A DNA stretch of 64,000 nucleotides from Methylobacterium sp. R2-1 (GTDB lineage Bacteria > Pseudomonadota > Alphaproteobacteria > Rhizobiales > Beijerinckiaceae): NCBI RefSeq assembly GCF_014191355.1, contig NZ_JACHWM010000005.1, forward strand, positions 1-64,000. Reading direction: 5' to 3'. Every line of letters begins with the position of its first letter. The stretch's first letter is position 1. The position numbers and the translations under genes were made by a program. This document shows positions 35,076 through 44,256 of this stretch, in pieces. Under the pieces are notes generated by a model. That model worked only from the letters and a program-made list of their open reading frames with translations, ran no database searches and was not told the DNA's origin.

Positions 35076-35813
35076 CTTCATCCTCCTGGACCCTGCCTGG
35101 GCCCAGGGAGGCGAGCCCAACGTTCACGGTTAAACCGCGAAGTCGGGGACGGATGAAGAAAGTAATTGCCTCCTGCTCGGGGCAACGATCGCTGTAGGCG
35201 CTACTTCGGCTGTTGAGGGAAGGAGAAAACGGATTACCGGATTCACAGGGTAGGATTAGCGCATGCTGCGCAAGGAACGTCGCAGGGCGGCCTTGCTGGA
35301 GCCTGGACGTTCCACACGTCGACCCAGAGGGCAGTGACGATGCATGCCGGATCTCGAACCCCCTACTGCGATTCGCCGACGTGCATCGAAGGAGACGGCC
35401 GGGCGACGACGCGACGCCGCTCAAGCGCGGTTGAGTTGGAGAATTAGGCAGACTCGCATGAACTGCGAGGCTTTACGTTACGAGAGATGTCCGCCCGTTC
35501 CGAGAGCATCTGCTCACCTCGCAAGAGCAGATCTTCCGTCCATCACGCAATAAGGTCGGCTCATGCCACACAAGCGGCGTGCGAACTGCTGTGCCCTTCC
35601 GGTCCGTCTACGCTGCCGGTGAGATGCCCACTCCGTCTTCGCTGCACATACTTCCTACAGCTACGACATCAAAATGTTGTGGTCCATAGGTCCAGCTAGA
35701 GTTTGCGGGCATGAACGAGCTCGGCGTTTCAGGCTGGCTGCGTAACCGTGTCCACGGCTGTCATCGCCTTGCACGGGGTGCTGTAATACCATCATGCGAC
35801 GGCAGCCCACCCC
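35076..35813. other. intergenic region of 738 bases
   Basis: Lies upstream of the AprBA-like operon. The first 150 bases should hold its promoter; CGGTT-A-AACCG near 35128-35138 is a weak palindrome. No protein family, RNA gene or repeat was recognised in the rest. The short frames on both strands are Arg/Ser-rich and lack convincing ribosome binding sites. It may be degraded sequence. Confidence 0.4.
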
Positions 35814-36335
35814 TTAGTCCCGTCGTGTCGCGGGAGGCCGCCTGGACCCGTCGGTTGCCAAGATCCGCGCTGCCAGGATGCCGAGGCTCAGGATGGCACC
35901 CGAGATCACCACCTTCCTCATCAGCCCGGATTGGTTGTGCTCCAGCTCGGAACGGATGCCCATCTCGCCCGGAATATTCGGGATGCGACCGCGACCAACG
36001 TCCTCAACAAGGCCCTCGACGACGTTCACGCGATCGGCGGCCATTAGCATGAGCCAGTGCGCCCATTCCGACTCGCTGTACCTGAATGCCTGACGGCGTA
36101 TCATCCCGCTGACGCCGCTCGGTGGTGTCGACGTCCCAAAAACGGCGGTGAGGTTGTTCCGCTCGATGGACTGTAGGATCTCGACCGTCTCCCGCTGTTG
36201 AGGCGGCCGCCTCCAATTCATGCCCCGCTTATCCTCCTGCGACCGGTCGCGCATGGGGTAGGTCGGGTCGTTCTCAGGGTTCGCATCAACGCCCCAGCCG
36301 GGGACCTTCGACGGGTCAATGGGTAGGTTCTTCAT
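35814..36335 (-). CDS. hypothetical protein with C-terminal membrane segment
   Basis: 173 residues. The N-terminal half is polar and Pro-rich (PSKVPGWGVDANPENDPTY), the middle helical (YSESEWAHWLMLMAADRVN), and a hydrophobic helix lies near residues 145-165, followed by a basic tail, so it may be a tail-anchored inner-membrane protein. The start at 36335 is supported by GAGG upstream; an ATG at 36344 is also possible. It directly follows the alcohol dehydrogenase gene. No function can be assigned. Confidence 0.6.
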   Translation of the reverse strand: MKNLPIDPSKVPGWGVDANPENDPTYPMRDRSQEDKRGMNWRRPPQQRETVEILQSIERNNLTAVFGTSTPPSGVSGMIRRQAFRYSESEWAHWLMLMAADRVNVVEGLVEDVGRGRIPNIPGEMGIRSELEHNQSGLMRKVVISGAILSLGILAARILATDGSRRPPATRRD

Positions 36336-36346
36336 GCCTGTCATCC

Positions 36347-37501
36347 TCAACCGTGTGCCGAAGGGGGGACCAGCACCGGCTTGATGCAGCCGTCGAGCTT
36401 AGCCGAGAAGATGTGGTAGGCGTCCGCAATCTCCTCGAGCGGCACCTTGTGCGTGATGAGCGCCTTCGGGTTGAGCCGCCCGGCTTCGATGTGCTCGATC
36501 AGCCGTGGCAGGAGACGTTTGACTGAGGCTTGGTTGGCTCGGATGGTGATCCCCTTGTTCACGACATTGCCGATGGGGATCAGGTTGCCGGTAGGTCCGT
36601 ACACGCCGACGATCGAGACAACGCCCCCTTTCTTTACCGAGTTGATGGCCCAGTGCAGCGCTGTTGCGGAGCCGCCCTCAAGCTTCAACTTCGTGCCAAG
36701 CAGCGTGTGCAGGGCGCTACCGGCGGCATCCCCGCCAACAGCGTCAATGCAGACATCCGCTCCGAGCGAGTCGGTCGTCTTCTTCAGGAAGACCACAGGA
36801 TCCTCCAACGAACGGAAGTTGTACACCTCGGCCGGGCAGTAGGTACGGGCGAAGTCGAGGCGGTAATCGATGTGGTCAATGACGATCACACGACCGGCGC
36901 CGAAGAGCCATGCGCATCGCGCCGCCATGATTCCGACAGGGCCGGCCCCGAACACGACGACCGTGTCGCCTGGTTGGATGCCTGCCATCTCGGCGGCCTG
37001 ATAGCCGGTTGGCACGACATCGGTGAGGAGTACCGCATCGTCGAGGTCCATATTCGACGGGATCTTGCACGGACCGACGTCTGCGTAAGGAACGCGCACG
37101 TACTCGGCTTGGCCGCCGTCATAACCGCCGGCCGTATGAGAGTAGCCGTAGATCGCGCCGACTGCGCTGGCTTGGGAGTTGGACTCGTGGCAGTTGCCGA
37201 ACAGGCCCTGCTTGCAAAAATGGCACTGGCCGCAGGCGATGTTGAACGGCACGAGCACGTGGTCACCGACTGACAGGTTCTTCACCGCCGGTCCGACTTC
37301 TTCCACGACACCGATAAACTCGTGACCGAAGGTCATCCCAACTCGGGTATCCGGCACGAGGCCGTGGTAGAGGTGCAGGTCGGAGCCGCAGATGCAGGTT
37401 CGAGTGACCCGCACGACGGCATCCTGGACGTGCTCGCATACCGGCACAGGCTTACGGTCAACCCGGACCCTGTATGGGCCGCGGTAATTCATCGCCAGCA
37501 T
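36347..37501 (-). CDS. zinc-dependent alcohol dehydrogenase (formaldehyde-dehydrogenase-like)
   Basis: 384-residue medium-chain dehydrogenase, NAD(P)+-dependent. The catalytic zinc ligands lie in CICGSDLHLYHG and GHEFIGVVEEVG; the structural zinc set is CGQCHFCKQGLFGNC. The coenzyme loop is VVVFGAGPVGIMAARCAWLFGA. The pattern is closest to the class often annotated as glutathione-independent formaldehyde dehydrogenase or threonine-dehydrogenase-like. The start is ATG 37501 with GGAG nine bases upstream; an ATG three codons later is the alternative. It is probably co-transcribed with the 173-residue gene. Confidence 0.85.
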   Translation of the reverse strand: MLAMNYRGPYRVRVDRKPVPVCEHVQDAVVRVTRTCICGSDLHLYHGLVPDTRVGMTFGHEFIGVVEEVGPAVKNLSVGDHVLVPFNIACGQCHFCKQGLFGNCHESNSQASAVGAIYGYSHTAGGYDGGQAEYVRVPYADVGPCKIPSNMDLDDAVLLTDVVPTGYQAAEMAGIQPGDTVVVFGAGPVGIMAARCAWLFGAGRVIVIDHIDYRLDFARTYCPAEVYNFRSLEDPVVFLKKTTDSLGADVCIDAVGGDAAGSALHTLLGTKLKLEGGSATALHWAINSVKKGGVVSIVGVYGPTGNLIPIGNVVNKGITIRANQASVKRLLPRLIEHIEAGRLNPKALITHKVPLEEIADAYHIFSAKLDGCIKPVLVPPSAHG

Positions 37502-38151
37502 TCCAGGAATCTCCAGCTTCGGCTTCTGCCAACCTTGGCGAGGGACCCAAGTTCCCCGACAGTGCGAATGGTTCACACCGGCAGCGGGAAGCACGGTCTG
37601 CCGGGATCCAGAGCCGCTTGTCCCGGTTTACCGCCGCGAATTCGCGGTCTCCCGCGATTATGCATGTCGTAAGGCGCGCGAACACCTGACCCGAAGCACG
37701 CTTTGACTGGCCTGCTGCCGGATCTACGAACACCCGGTTTCGGTGTGACGATGAAGCCGGAGATGCTCCCTGCAGCGTCGCAGGTGTCGGCGTGAGTTCT
37801 AGGTCGATGCGGATCGAGTGGTTACGGCACAGCGGAACTCGACCTCGGGCTCCTCAGTCCTTTTGGATCCGACGACCGAGCTCCAATAGCTTAGGGGGTG
37901 TCCAACAAGCCGGTCATAGGCCACCCGGCAAGAAAGGGCTCGACTATCGCGCCTCGAAGATCTCGCTCGGCAACGCGATCGATGCCGTGATCCTCGGCTG
38001 GACGGCCGGGCACCGAACGCTGCACCTACTGTAGCGCCGAGCGTATGATCGGCGCGCTCACGCCATGGCGGCTGAACTGCAGTCAAAGACGCAGATGTGG
38101 GCAAGCACCGGCCGACAGACCGCCTTCGAGCCAATCAGACTCCAAGCGGCC
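37502..38151. other. intergenic region of 650 bases
   Basis: Between the alcohol dehydrogenase start and the 3' end of the gamma-glutamyltransferase-like gene. No recognised gene. A short plus-strand frame at about 37930-38034 reads like the end of a real protein (ISLGNAIDAVILGWTAGHRT then a stop) and may be the remnant of a lost gene; it has no start and no recognised family. Confidence 0.4.
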
Positions 38152-39861
38152 TCAGAGGCCGAGGGCCAAGCCGTCGCTGCGCGGGTCGTGAGCGCCGACA
38201 AAGCCACCGTCATCGTCGATACGGATCGCGCCAGGATGACCGGCCAGTGGACTCTGCGCGGGGATGGGGCTGATCTCGTGTCCACGCGCCCTGAGTTCGT
38301 CGAACACGGCCTGTCCTGCATCGAGTTCGAGCTTGAGACTGTCGCGGCTGTCCGAGAACGTCTTTCCGAGAAGGAACCTGGGCCGTGCAAGGGCTGTGAG
38401 CGGGTCCATGCGATAGTCGATCAGCCGCGTCAGCACTGCCGAGAGCGTCTGCGGCTGACCATCCGCGCCCTGCGTTCCGTACAACAGATGCGGACGGCCG
38501 TTCTTGAGATACATCCCGGGATTGAGGGTGTGGAACGGCCGTTTGCCGGGGCGCAGCACGTTGATGCTCCCGGCATCAACGCTGAACGCTGCGCCGCGAT
38601 TGTGCCAGAGGATGCCGGTATCGCCCGCGACGACACCGCTTCCCCAATCGAAATAGACCGTCTGCAACAGGCTGACACAATTACCGTCTCGGTCGGCCGC
38701 TCCGATGAAGACGGTATCGCCGGTCTTAAAGACATGCGGCCAGGGCGCTGCCCTGCGCGGATCGATGCTGCGAGCCAGCGCATCGAAGTGGGAGGCCGAC
38801 AGCAGCGTCTCGACGGGAACGTCAAAGAAATCGGGATCGGCAATAAAGCGGTTGCGGTCGATGAACGCCAGCTTCACCGCCTCGACGAGGAGGTGGTAGT
38901 AATCCGCGCTGCCCTCACGCAGTGAGGCCACGTCGAAGCGATCGAGAACGCCCATGATCTCGAGGGTGGTCAGCCCCTGTGTCGGCGGGCGCAGGCTGAT
39001 GAGCTCTCCGCCCCGGTAGGGCACGCGCAGCGCGCTCTCGTTCCGAGCCCGGCAGCGGGCGAGGTCGTCCGCCGTCAGGGGCGAGCCCGCCTGTTGCAAG
39101 CCACGCGCAATCCGGTGGGCCAACTCGCCCTCGTAGAAGTCACGGCCGCCATTCTCCGCAAGCGTCGTGAACGTGCGAGCGAGGTCGGGCTGCCGGAAGG
39201 TCTCCCCGACGTCCGGGACGCGACCCTCGGCAGTGAACACGCGCACGACATCGGGCCAGTTGCCGATCTCCTTCGCGCGGAAGTTCGCCCAGAAGCGTTG
39301 CGACGGTGTCAGGGGAAAGCCGTCCGATGCATAGGCGATGGCGCGCTGGAACAGCCCCTTCCAAGATTGCCGACCGCCCCACGCCCGCTGGCTGAAGGCG
39401 AAGGCCTGCTCCCAGGTATCGACGGCCGCCGCCGCCGTGATCGCCGATCCGGATCCGCGCAGCGGAATCGGCCGACCGTCATCCGGCAGCTTCGCGGCCG
39501 CCTGCCCGATGCCGGAGAGGGTCAAGGTGGCGCCCTTGCGATCGCTGACGATCATGAAGGCATCGCCGCCCAGGCCGCAGAAATGCGGATAGGTCACGCA
39601 GAGGGTCGCGTTGATCGCGATCGCCGCCTCAATGGCGTTGCCGCCCGCCCGCAGCACCTCCCGTCCGGCCTCGCTGGCGAGTTCGTGCGGGCTCGTCACC
39701 ATGCCCTGGCTGGATCGGGCGAGGACCCCGCGGGGCGCGCTCGCTTCGGCGAAGAGACGGCTCGGCATGGTCGTCGCCCCCAGGGCAGCCGCAGAGGTTA
39801 GGAGAAGCGCGCGCCGCGTGGCGGTTGGCGCGGGATGGTGAGGGTCTGCGCTACGATCCAT
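38152..39861 (-). CDS. gamma-glutamyltransferase-like Ntn hydrolase
   Basis: 569-residue protein of the gamma-glutamyltranspeptidase superfamily, made as a precursor that cleaves itself. The N-terminus has a twin-arginine-like lead (TRRALLLTSAAALG). Residues about 45-125 hold the GGNAIEAAIAINATLCV motif. Thr383 (GDTVFIGAADRDG) aligns with the catalytic nucleophile Thr391 of the E. coli enzyme by its spacing to the following Asp. The usual GSPGG oxyanion pattern is replaced by GTQGADGQPQ, common in YwrD-like and acylase-like members, so the substrate may not be glutathione. ATG 39861 chosen. Last gene of the Liv operon. Confidence 0.8.
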   Translation of the reverse strand: MDRSADPHHPAPTATRRALLLTSAAALGATTMPSRLFAEASAPRGVLARSSQGMVTSPHELASEAGREVLRAGGNAIEAAIAINATLCVTYPHFCGLGGDAFMIVSDRKGATLTLSGIGQAAAKLPDDGRPIPLRGSGSAITAAAAVDTWEQAFAFSQRAWGGRQSWKGLFQRAIAYASDGFPLTPSQRFWANFRAKEIGNWPDVVRVFTAEGRVPDVGETFRQPDLARTFTTLAENGGRDFYEGELAHRIARGLQQAGSPLTADDLARCRARNESALRVPYRGGELISLRPPTQGLTTLEIMGVLDRFDVASLREGSADYYHLLVEAVKLAFIDRNRFIADPDFFDVPVETLLSASHFDALARSIDPRRAAPWPHVFKTGDTVFIGAADRDGNCVSLLQTVYFDWGSGVVAGDTGILWHNRGAAFSVDAGSINVLRPGKRPFHTLNPGMYLKNGRPHLLYGTQGADGQPQTLSAVLTRLIDYRMDPLTALARPRFLLGKTFSDSRDSLKLELDAGQAVFDELRARGHEISPIPAQSPLAGHPGAIRIDDDGGFVGAHDPRSDGLALGL

Positions 39862-39944
39862 GACGGCGTCCCTGCCGCTTCCATTTGGGCCGAGCGACAG
39901 ACGGTCGCCCGGGGATGCCTGAGGCCGGCCGCGCCACGGTGCCG

Positions 39945-40838
39945 CTACTCCGCCAACTCGGCGGCGTGCGCCGCGATCGCGCCGGCCGTGGTGAGCCAGA
40001 CCGTGTCGCGATGCCCGGCGATCCGTTCGAGCGCCTGCCGCAGGGGGCGCAGTCGATGCGGCTGGCCGACGATGTAGGGGTGCAGGGCGATGCCCATGAC
40101 GAGCGGCGCGCGGCGCGACTGGTCGAGCATCTCCTCGAAGGCGTCGGTGATGGCCTCGGCGAAGGCCCGACCCGTGTCCTTGCGGGCGACGATGGCAGGG
40201 ATGTCGTTGAGTTCCTGCGGATAGGGCACCGAGAGGATGCGCCCGCCGTCGCGCGTCGCGAACCAAGTCGGCTGGTCGTCGTGGCACCAGTCGAGCAGGT
40301 AGCGGTAGCCTGCCTCCGCCAGCAGGTCCGGCGTGACCCGCGACTGCGAGATCCAAGGCCCGAGCCAGCCCGCCGGCGCTCTGCCCTCCTCCCGCCTCAG
40401 TACCGCGGTCGCCTCGGCAATGAGGGCCCGCTCCTCGGCCTCCGAGAGAGTGCCCTGCCGCTCGGCATTGCTGCGCCCGTGCCCGACGATCTCGTCGCCG
40501 CGAACACGAAAGGCTTCGATCAGACCCGGACAATCCCGGTAGATCCGGCTGTTGACGAGAATGCTCGCCGGCATCTGCAGGTCATCGAGCATGTCGCGGA
40601 TGCGCCACGCGCCGACCCGGTTGCCCCAGTCGCGCCAAGCAAAATTCAGCACGTCCGGCTGCGGCCCGCCCGGCGCCAGTTCGGCGCCGAGGCCATCACC
40701 GAAATCGAAGGTTTCGAGGTTCAGCGCGATATAGACCGCGAGGCGCTTCCCCCCCGGCCAATCGTAGACCGGGCGGTCCGGCAGGGCGGAATAGGCGTAG
40801 CGGCCATGGCTCGACACTGTCGGCTCCGATGTCGTCAC
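39945..40838 (-). CDS. polysaccharide deacetylase / PuuE-like amidohydrolase
   Basis: 297-residue NodB-homology protein. Metal-binding features include ALNLETFDFGDG early, then GHGRSNAERQG and later GIALHPYIVGQPHR. Absence of a signal peptide and the layout resemble PuuE (cytoplasmic allantoinase) and related cyclic amide hydrolases more than chitin deacetylases. The start is GTG 40838. It lies between the transporter and the gamma-glutamyltransferase-like gene, so it probably acts on an imported nitrogen compound. The assignment to PuuE-like is tentative. Confidence 0.72.
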   Translation of the reverse strand: MTTSEPTVSSHGRYAYSALPDRPVYDWPGGKRLAVYIALNLETFDFGDGLGAELAPGGPQPDVLNFAWRDWGNRVGAWRIRDMLDDLQMPASILVNSRIYRDCPGLIEAFRVRGDEIVGHGRSNAERQGTLSEAEERALIAEATAVLRREEGRAPAGWLGPWISQSRVTPDLLAEAGYRYLLDWCHDDQPTWFATRDGGRILSVPYPQELNDIPAIVARKDTGRAFAEAITDAFEEMLDQSRRAPLVMGIALHPYIVGQPHRLRPLRQALERIAGHRDTVWLTTAGAIAAHAAELAE

Positions 40839-40878
40839 GGGAAGGGTCTCGCTCCTGTCGGTGAGGGAAAGTGCGGCC

Positions 40879-43350
40879 TCACGCGGCGCCGAGATAGGCC
40901 GCCTCGAGGGCCGCGTCCGCCTTGAGCTCCGCCGCCGTGCCGGATGCGGCGACGCGTCCCTGCTCTAGGACGTAGCCCCGATCCGCCACGGTCAGCGCGA
41001 GCGCGGCCATCTGATCGACGATCAGGATCGTCGTGCCCGCATCGCGCAGCTCGGCCACGGTCGCGTAGAGGCTGTTGATGATCGCGGGGGCGAGCCCGAG
41101 GGAGGGCTCGTCGAGCAGAAGGATGCGCGGATGCGCCATCATCCCGCGGGCGATCGCGAGCATCTGCTGCTCCCCGCCCGAGAGCAGGCCGGCGCGGCTG
41201 CCCGCTCGCTCGCGCAGGCGCGGGAACCGGTCGAGCAGCGCCTCGACCTCCGCCGAATCGACCCGGCCGCCCCGGCTCCATGCGCCGAGGCGGATGTTCT
41301 CGACGACGGTGAGTTCGGGAAAGACCTGGCGCCCTTCCGGGACGAGGGCGAGGCCGAGCCGCGCGATGGCGTGGGCAGGCAAGGCCGCGACCGGCGCATC
41401 CGCGAGCACCACCGATCCCTCGACCGGGCGCAGCAGGCCGGCGAGCGCCCGCATCGCCGTCGACTTGCCGGCGCCGTTGGAGCCCAGCAGCGCCACGGTC
41501 TCGCCCGGCCGCACCGCGAGGGCGATGCCGTCGAGAACGGGCGCGGCTCCGTAGCCAGCGCGCAGGCCGTGGGCCGCGAGGACCGCGTCGGCGGGACCGA
41601 TCCAAGGCGCGGCCCGCGGCCGGGCCGGGGTCTCGGCGGCCCCGAGATAGGCTCGCAGAACGGCAGGGTCCCGGCGCACCTCGGCCGGCGTGCCGCGGGC
41701 GATCGGGCGGCCGGCATCCATGACGAGGATACGGTCGGACACGCCCATCACCAGGGGCATGTCGTGCTCGACGAGGATCACCGCGATACCGCAGGCCGCG
41801 ATCCGGCGCAGCAGCGCGCCGAGGCGGTCGGTCTCGGCGCGGGCGAGGCCGGCGGCCGGCTCGTCGAGGAGCAGCACGCGCGGGGCTCCGGCGAGCGCGC
41901 GGGCGATCTCCACCAGCCGCCGGTCGACATGTGGCAGTTCGCTGGCCGGCCGGTCGAGGGCGCCGGCATAGCCGACGAAGGCCAGCAATGCCGCCGCCTC
42001 GTGCCGGTCAGACGACCGCGACCGGCGCAGCAGCCGTCCGGGTGTCCGAGCGAGGATGACGTTCTCAATGACGCTGAGCGAGCCGAACAGCCGCGTCGTC
42101 TGGTAGGTGCGGGCGATGCCGGCACGGGCGATCACGTGGGCCGGCCGTCCGGCGAGCTCACGCCCTCCGAGGCGGATCGTGCCGGTGCTCGGCCGATAGA
42201 AGCCCGAGATCATGTTGAGGACGGTGGTCTTGCCCGCGCCGTTCGGACCGATGACGCTGGTGATCGCGCCGGGCAGCGCCTCGAAGGCGACCCCGTCCGC
42301 CGCCCGGATACCGCCGAAGGCGATGCCGAGTTCCTCGACGGCGAGCGGTTCGCCCTCGGTCCGTTTCAGGAAATCCGGCGCGTCCGCTCCCGGCTCCGAG
42401 CGCACTCCGCCGCCCCGCGGCAGCATGCGGCTGAGGCTGCCAACGATGCCTGCCGGCACCAGCCAGAGCACCACCAGAGTCGTCACGCCGAAGAACAGCA
42501 GCCGGTACTCGGCAAGACCCGCCAGCGCCTCGGGCAGGAGCACCGTCACCAGCGCGCCGAACAGGGGGCCGAGCACGGTGCCGGCCCCGCCGACCACCAC
42601 CGCGAGGACGAACAGGATCGACTGCGTGAACGGGAACGAACTCGGCGCGATGAACAGCATCAGGGGCGGCAGCACCGCGCCCGCCAGCCCGGTCAGCGCC
42701 GCCGAGATCGCGAAGGCGGCGGTCTTCACTCGGACGGGATCGAAGCCCAGCGAGGCGGCGGCAACGTCCGCGTCGCGCACCGCGCGCAAAGCCTGGCCGA
42801 GACGGGCATGGCGGAGCCGGTGAAAGCCGTAAAGGCTGAGGCCCGCGGCGATTACCGCGATGATCGCGAGGTCGCGCTCCCCGAGGGGAAGGCCAAACAG
42901 GCTCGGGCCGGTGGCGACTACGAGGCCGTTCTGCCCGCCGGTGAATTCGCCGCCCTCGATCAGCGCGTGCTCGACGAGGAAGCCGAACGCGATCGTCACC
43001 ATGGCGAGATAGGGCCCGCGCACCCGCATCGCGGGCACGGCGAGCGCGGCACCGACGAGGGCTGCGATCCCGGCTGCGGCGGGAAGCGCCAGCCAGAAGC
43101 TCACGCCCTTGAGCGTCAGGATCGCGCTCGCATAGGCGCCGAGCGCGTAGAACCCGGCATGGCCGAAGGAGATCAGCCCCGAGAGCCCGAGCAGGACGTT
43201 CAGGCCGGTGCCGGCCAGCACCGTCAGTGCCACTAGGGCGATGACGAAGTGGCTGTAGCCGCTCGTTGCGGCGACGAGGCCGAGGCCCGCGAGCATCAGG
43301 GCCAGAATGGCGAGCGGCATCGCGGCCGGCGCCCGGAGAGGCGAGCGCAT
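40879..43350 (-). CDS. fused LivM-LivG-LivF branched-chain ABC transporter
   Basis: 823 residues that join three normally separate subunits. Residues about 1-300 are a LivM-type permease (GLSGLISFGHAGFYALGAYA). About 335-570 is a LivG-type ATPase (Walker A GPNGAGKT, Walker B VLLLDEP); its signature is altered to LPHVDRR in place of the usual LSYGxQR. About 585-823 is a LivF-type ATPase (Walker A GSNGAGKST, signature LSGGEQQ, Walker B ILLLDEP). No frameshift or stop interrupts the frame. ATG 43350 lies 2 bases after the LivH stop; a TTG start at 43356 is possible. The single polypeptide fixes the 1:1:1 ratio. Confidence 0.88.
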   Translation of the reverse strand: MRSPLRAPAAMPLAILALMLAGLGLVAATSGYSHFVIALVALTVLAGTGLNVLLGLSGLISFGHAGFYALGAYASAILTLKGVSFWLALPAAAGIAALVGAALAVPAMRVRGPYLAMVTIAFGFLVEHALIEGGEFTGGQNGLVVATGPSLFGLPLGERDLAIIAVIAAGLSLYGFHRLRHARLGQALRAVRDADVAAASLGFDPVRVKTAAFAISAALTGLAGAVLPPLMLFIAPSSFPFTQSILFVLAVVVGGAGTVLGPLFGALVTVLLPEALAGLAEYRLLFFGVTTLVVLWLVPAGIVGSLSRMLPRGGGVRSEPGADAPDFLKRTEGEPLAVEELGIAFGGIRAADGVAFEALPGAITSVIGPNGAGKTTVLNMISGFYRPSTGTIRLGGRELAGRPAHVIARAGIARTYQTTRLFGSLSVIENVILARTPGRLLRRSRSSDRHEAAALLAFVGYAGALDRPASELPHVDRRLVEIARALAGAPRVLLLDEPAAGLARAETDRLGALLRRIAACGIAVILVEHDMPLVMGVSDRILVMDAGRPIARGTPAEVRRDPAVLRAYLGAAETPARPRAAPWIGPADAVLAAHGLRAGYGAAPVLDGIALAVRPGETVALLGSNGAGKSTAMRALAGLLRPVEGSVVLADAPVAALPAHAIARLGLALVPEGRQVFPELTVVENIRLGAWSRGGRVDSAEVEALLDRFPRLRERAGSRAGLLSGGEQQMLAIARGMMAHPRILLLDEPSLGLAPAIINSLYATVAELRDAGTTILIVDQMAALALTVADRGYVLEQGRVAASGTAAELKADAALEAAYLGAA

Positions 43351-43352
43351 GG

Positions 43353-44222
43353 TCAAACCTTATTGACAGCGGCGCGGCCGAGCAGGCCGTTCGGGCGAAG
43401 CGCAAGGGCGAGGATGATGACCGAGAAGACGACGATCTGGGTCGCGCCGGATCCGAGCGTCGCGGTGACGCCGGCCTCCACGAGGCCGTAGAGGAGGCCG
43501 GCTAGCACCACGCCGGTGGCCGAGCCGATCCCTCCGAGGATCGCTACCGCGAAGGCCTTGATCCCAAACAGGGCGCCCATCTCGGCCGAGACGGAGAAGA
43601 GCGGCGCGATCAGCAAGCCCGCCGCACCCGCGAGCACGGCGGAGAGCGCGAAGGCGCAGGCCACGGTGCGGGCGACGTCGATACCCATCAGCCGCGCAGC
43701 TTCAGAATTCTGCGCCACCGCCAGCAGCACGCGGCCAAGTTCGGTCCCGCGGAACACGGCGCGGATCGCTAGAGCCGCCGCGACGCCGACCACGGGGATC
43801 AGGAGCTGAAGCGGGTAGACGCCCGCGCCCAGGATCTGCACGGGCGCCGCGACCAGCGTCGAGGGCAGGCTGCGCGGTTCCTTGCCGAAGGTGAACAGCA
43901 GGACGTTGTCGAGGATGATTCCGCCGGCCACCGTCGCCAGGAGCCACGCATCGGAGCCGCGCACCACGAAGGGGCGCACCAGCAGCCGCTCGACGGCGAG
44001 CCCGAGCAGCGCGCAGCCGGCCAAAGCCGCGGCGACGGCCAGTGGCATCGGCCAGCCGAGCTGAACCGCGAAGGTGTAGCCCAGCACCGCCCCGAGCGTG
44101 ACGGCGCTCCCTTGCGCGAAGTTCACGGTGCCGGAGACCGCGAAGGTGATGTGGAAGCCGAGCGCCACCAGCCCGTACATGCTGCCGAGGCCGAGCCCAC
44201 TGACGAGGGTGCTGGTCAGCAT
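43353..44222 (-). CDS. LivH-type branched-chain ABC permease
   Basis: 289-residue permease with about eight membrane segments. It begins SGLGLGSMYGLVALGFHITF and has VNFAQGSAVTLGAV, the LivH signature region. It forms the second membrane subunit with the fused LivM-G-F protein directly downstream. The 34-base gap to the binding-protein gene upstream and the 2-base gap downstream place all in one operon. The ligand is not determinable from the permease. Confidence 0.88.
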   Translation of the reverse strand: MLTSTLVSGLGLGSMYGLVALGFHITFAVSGTVNFAQGSAVTLGAVLGYTFAVQLGWPMPLAVAAALAGCALLGLAVERLLVRPFVVRGSDAWLLATVAGGIILDNVLLFTFGKEPRSLPSTLVAAPVQILGAGVYPLQLLIPVVGVAAALAIRAVFRGTELGRVLLAVAQNSEAARLMGIDVARTVACAFALSAVLAGAAGLLIAPLFSVSAEMGALFGIKAFAVAILGGIGSATGVVLAGLLYGLVEAGVTATLGSGATQIVVFSVIILALALRPNGLLGRAAVNKV

Positions 44223-44256
44223 CGTGACGTCTCCTGCCCTACCTCGGGAAGGCTGC

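Noticed and set aside
35023..35424. Minus-strand frame of 133 codons upstream of the DUF971 gene
   Set aside because: It overlaps the DUF971 start in another frame, is Ser/Arg/Pro-rich and has no ribosome binding site.
41131..43236. Plus-strand frame of about 700 codons
   Set aside because: Antisense to the LivM-LivG-LivF fusion; composition is shadow-like.
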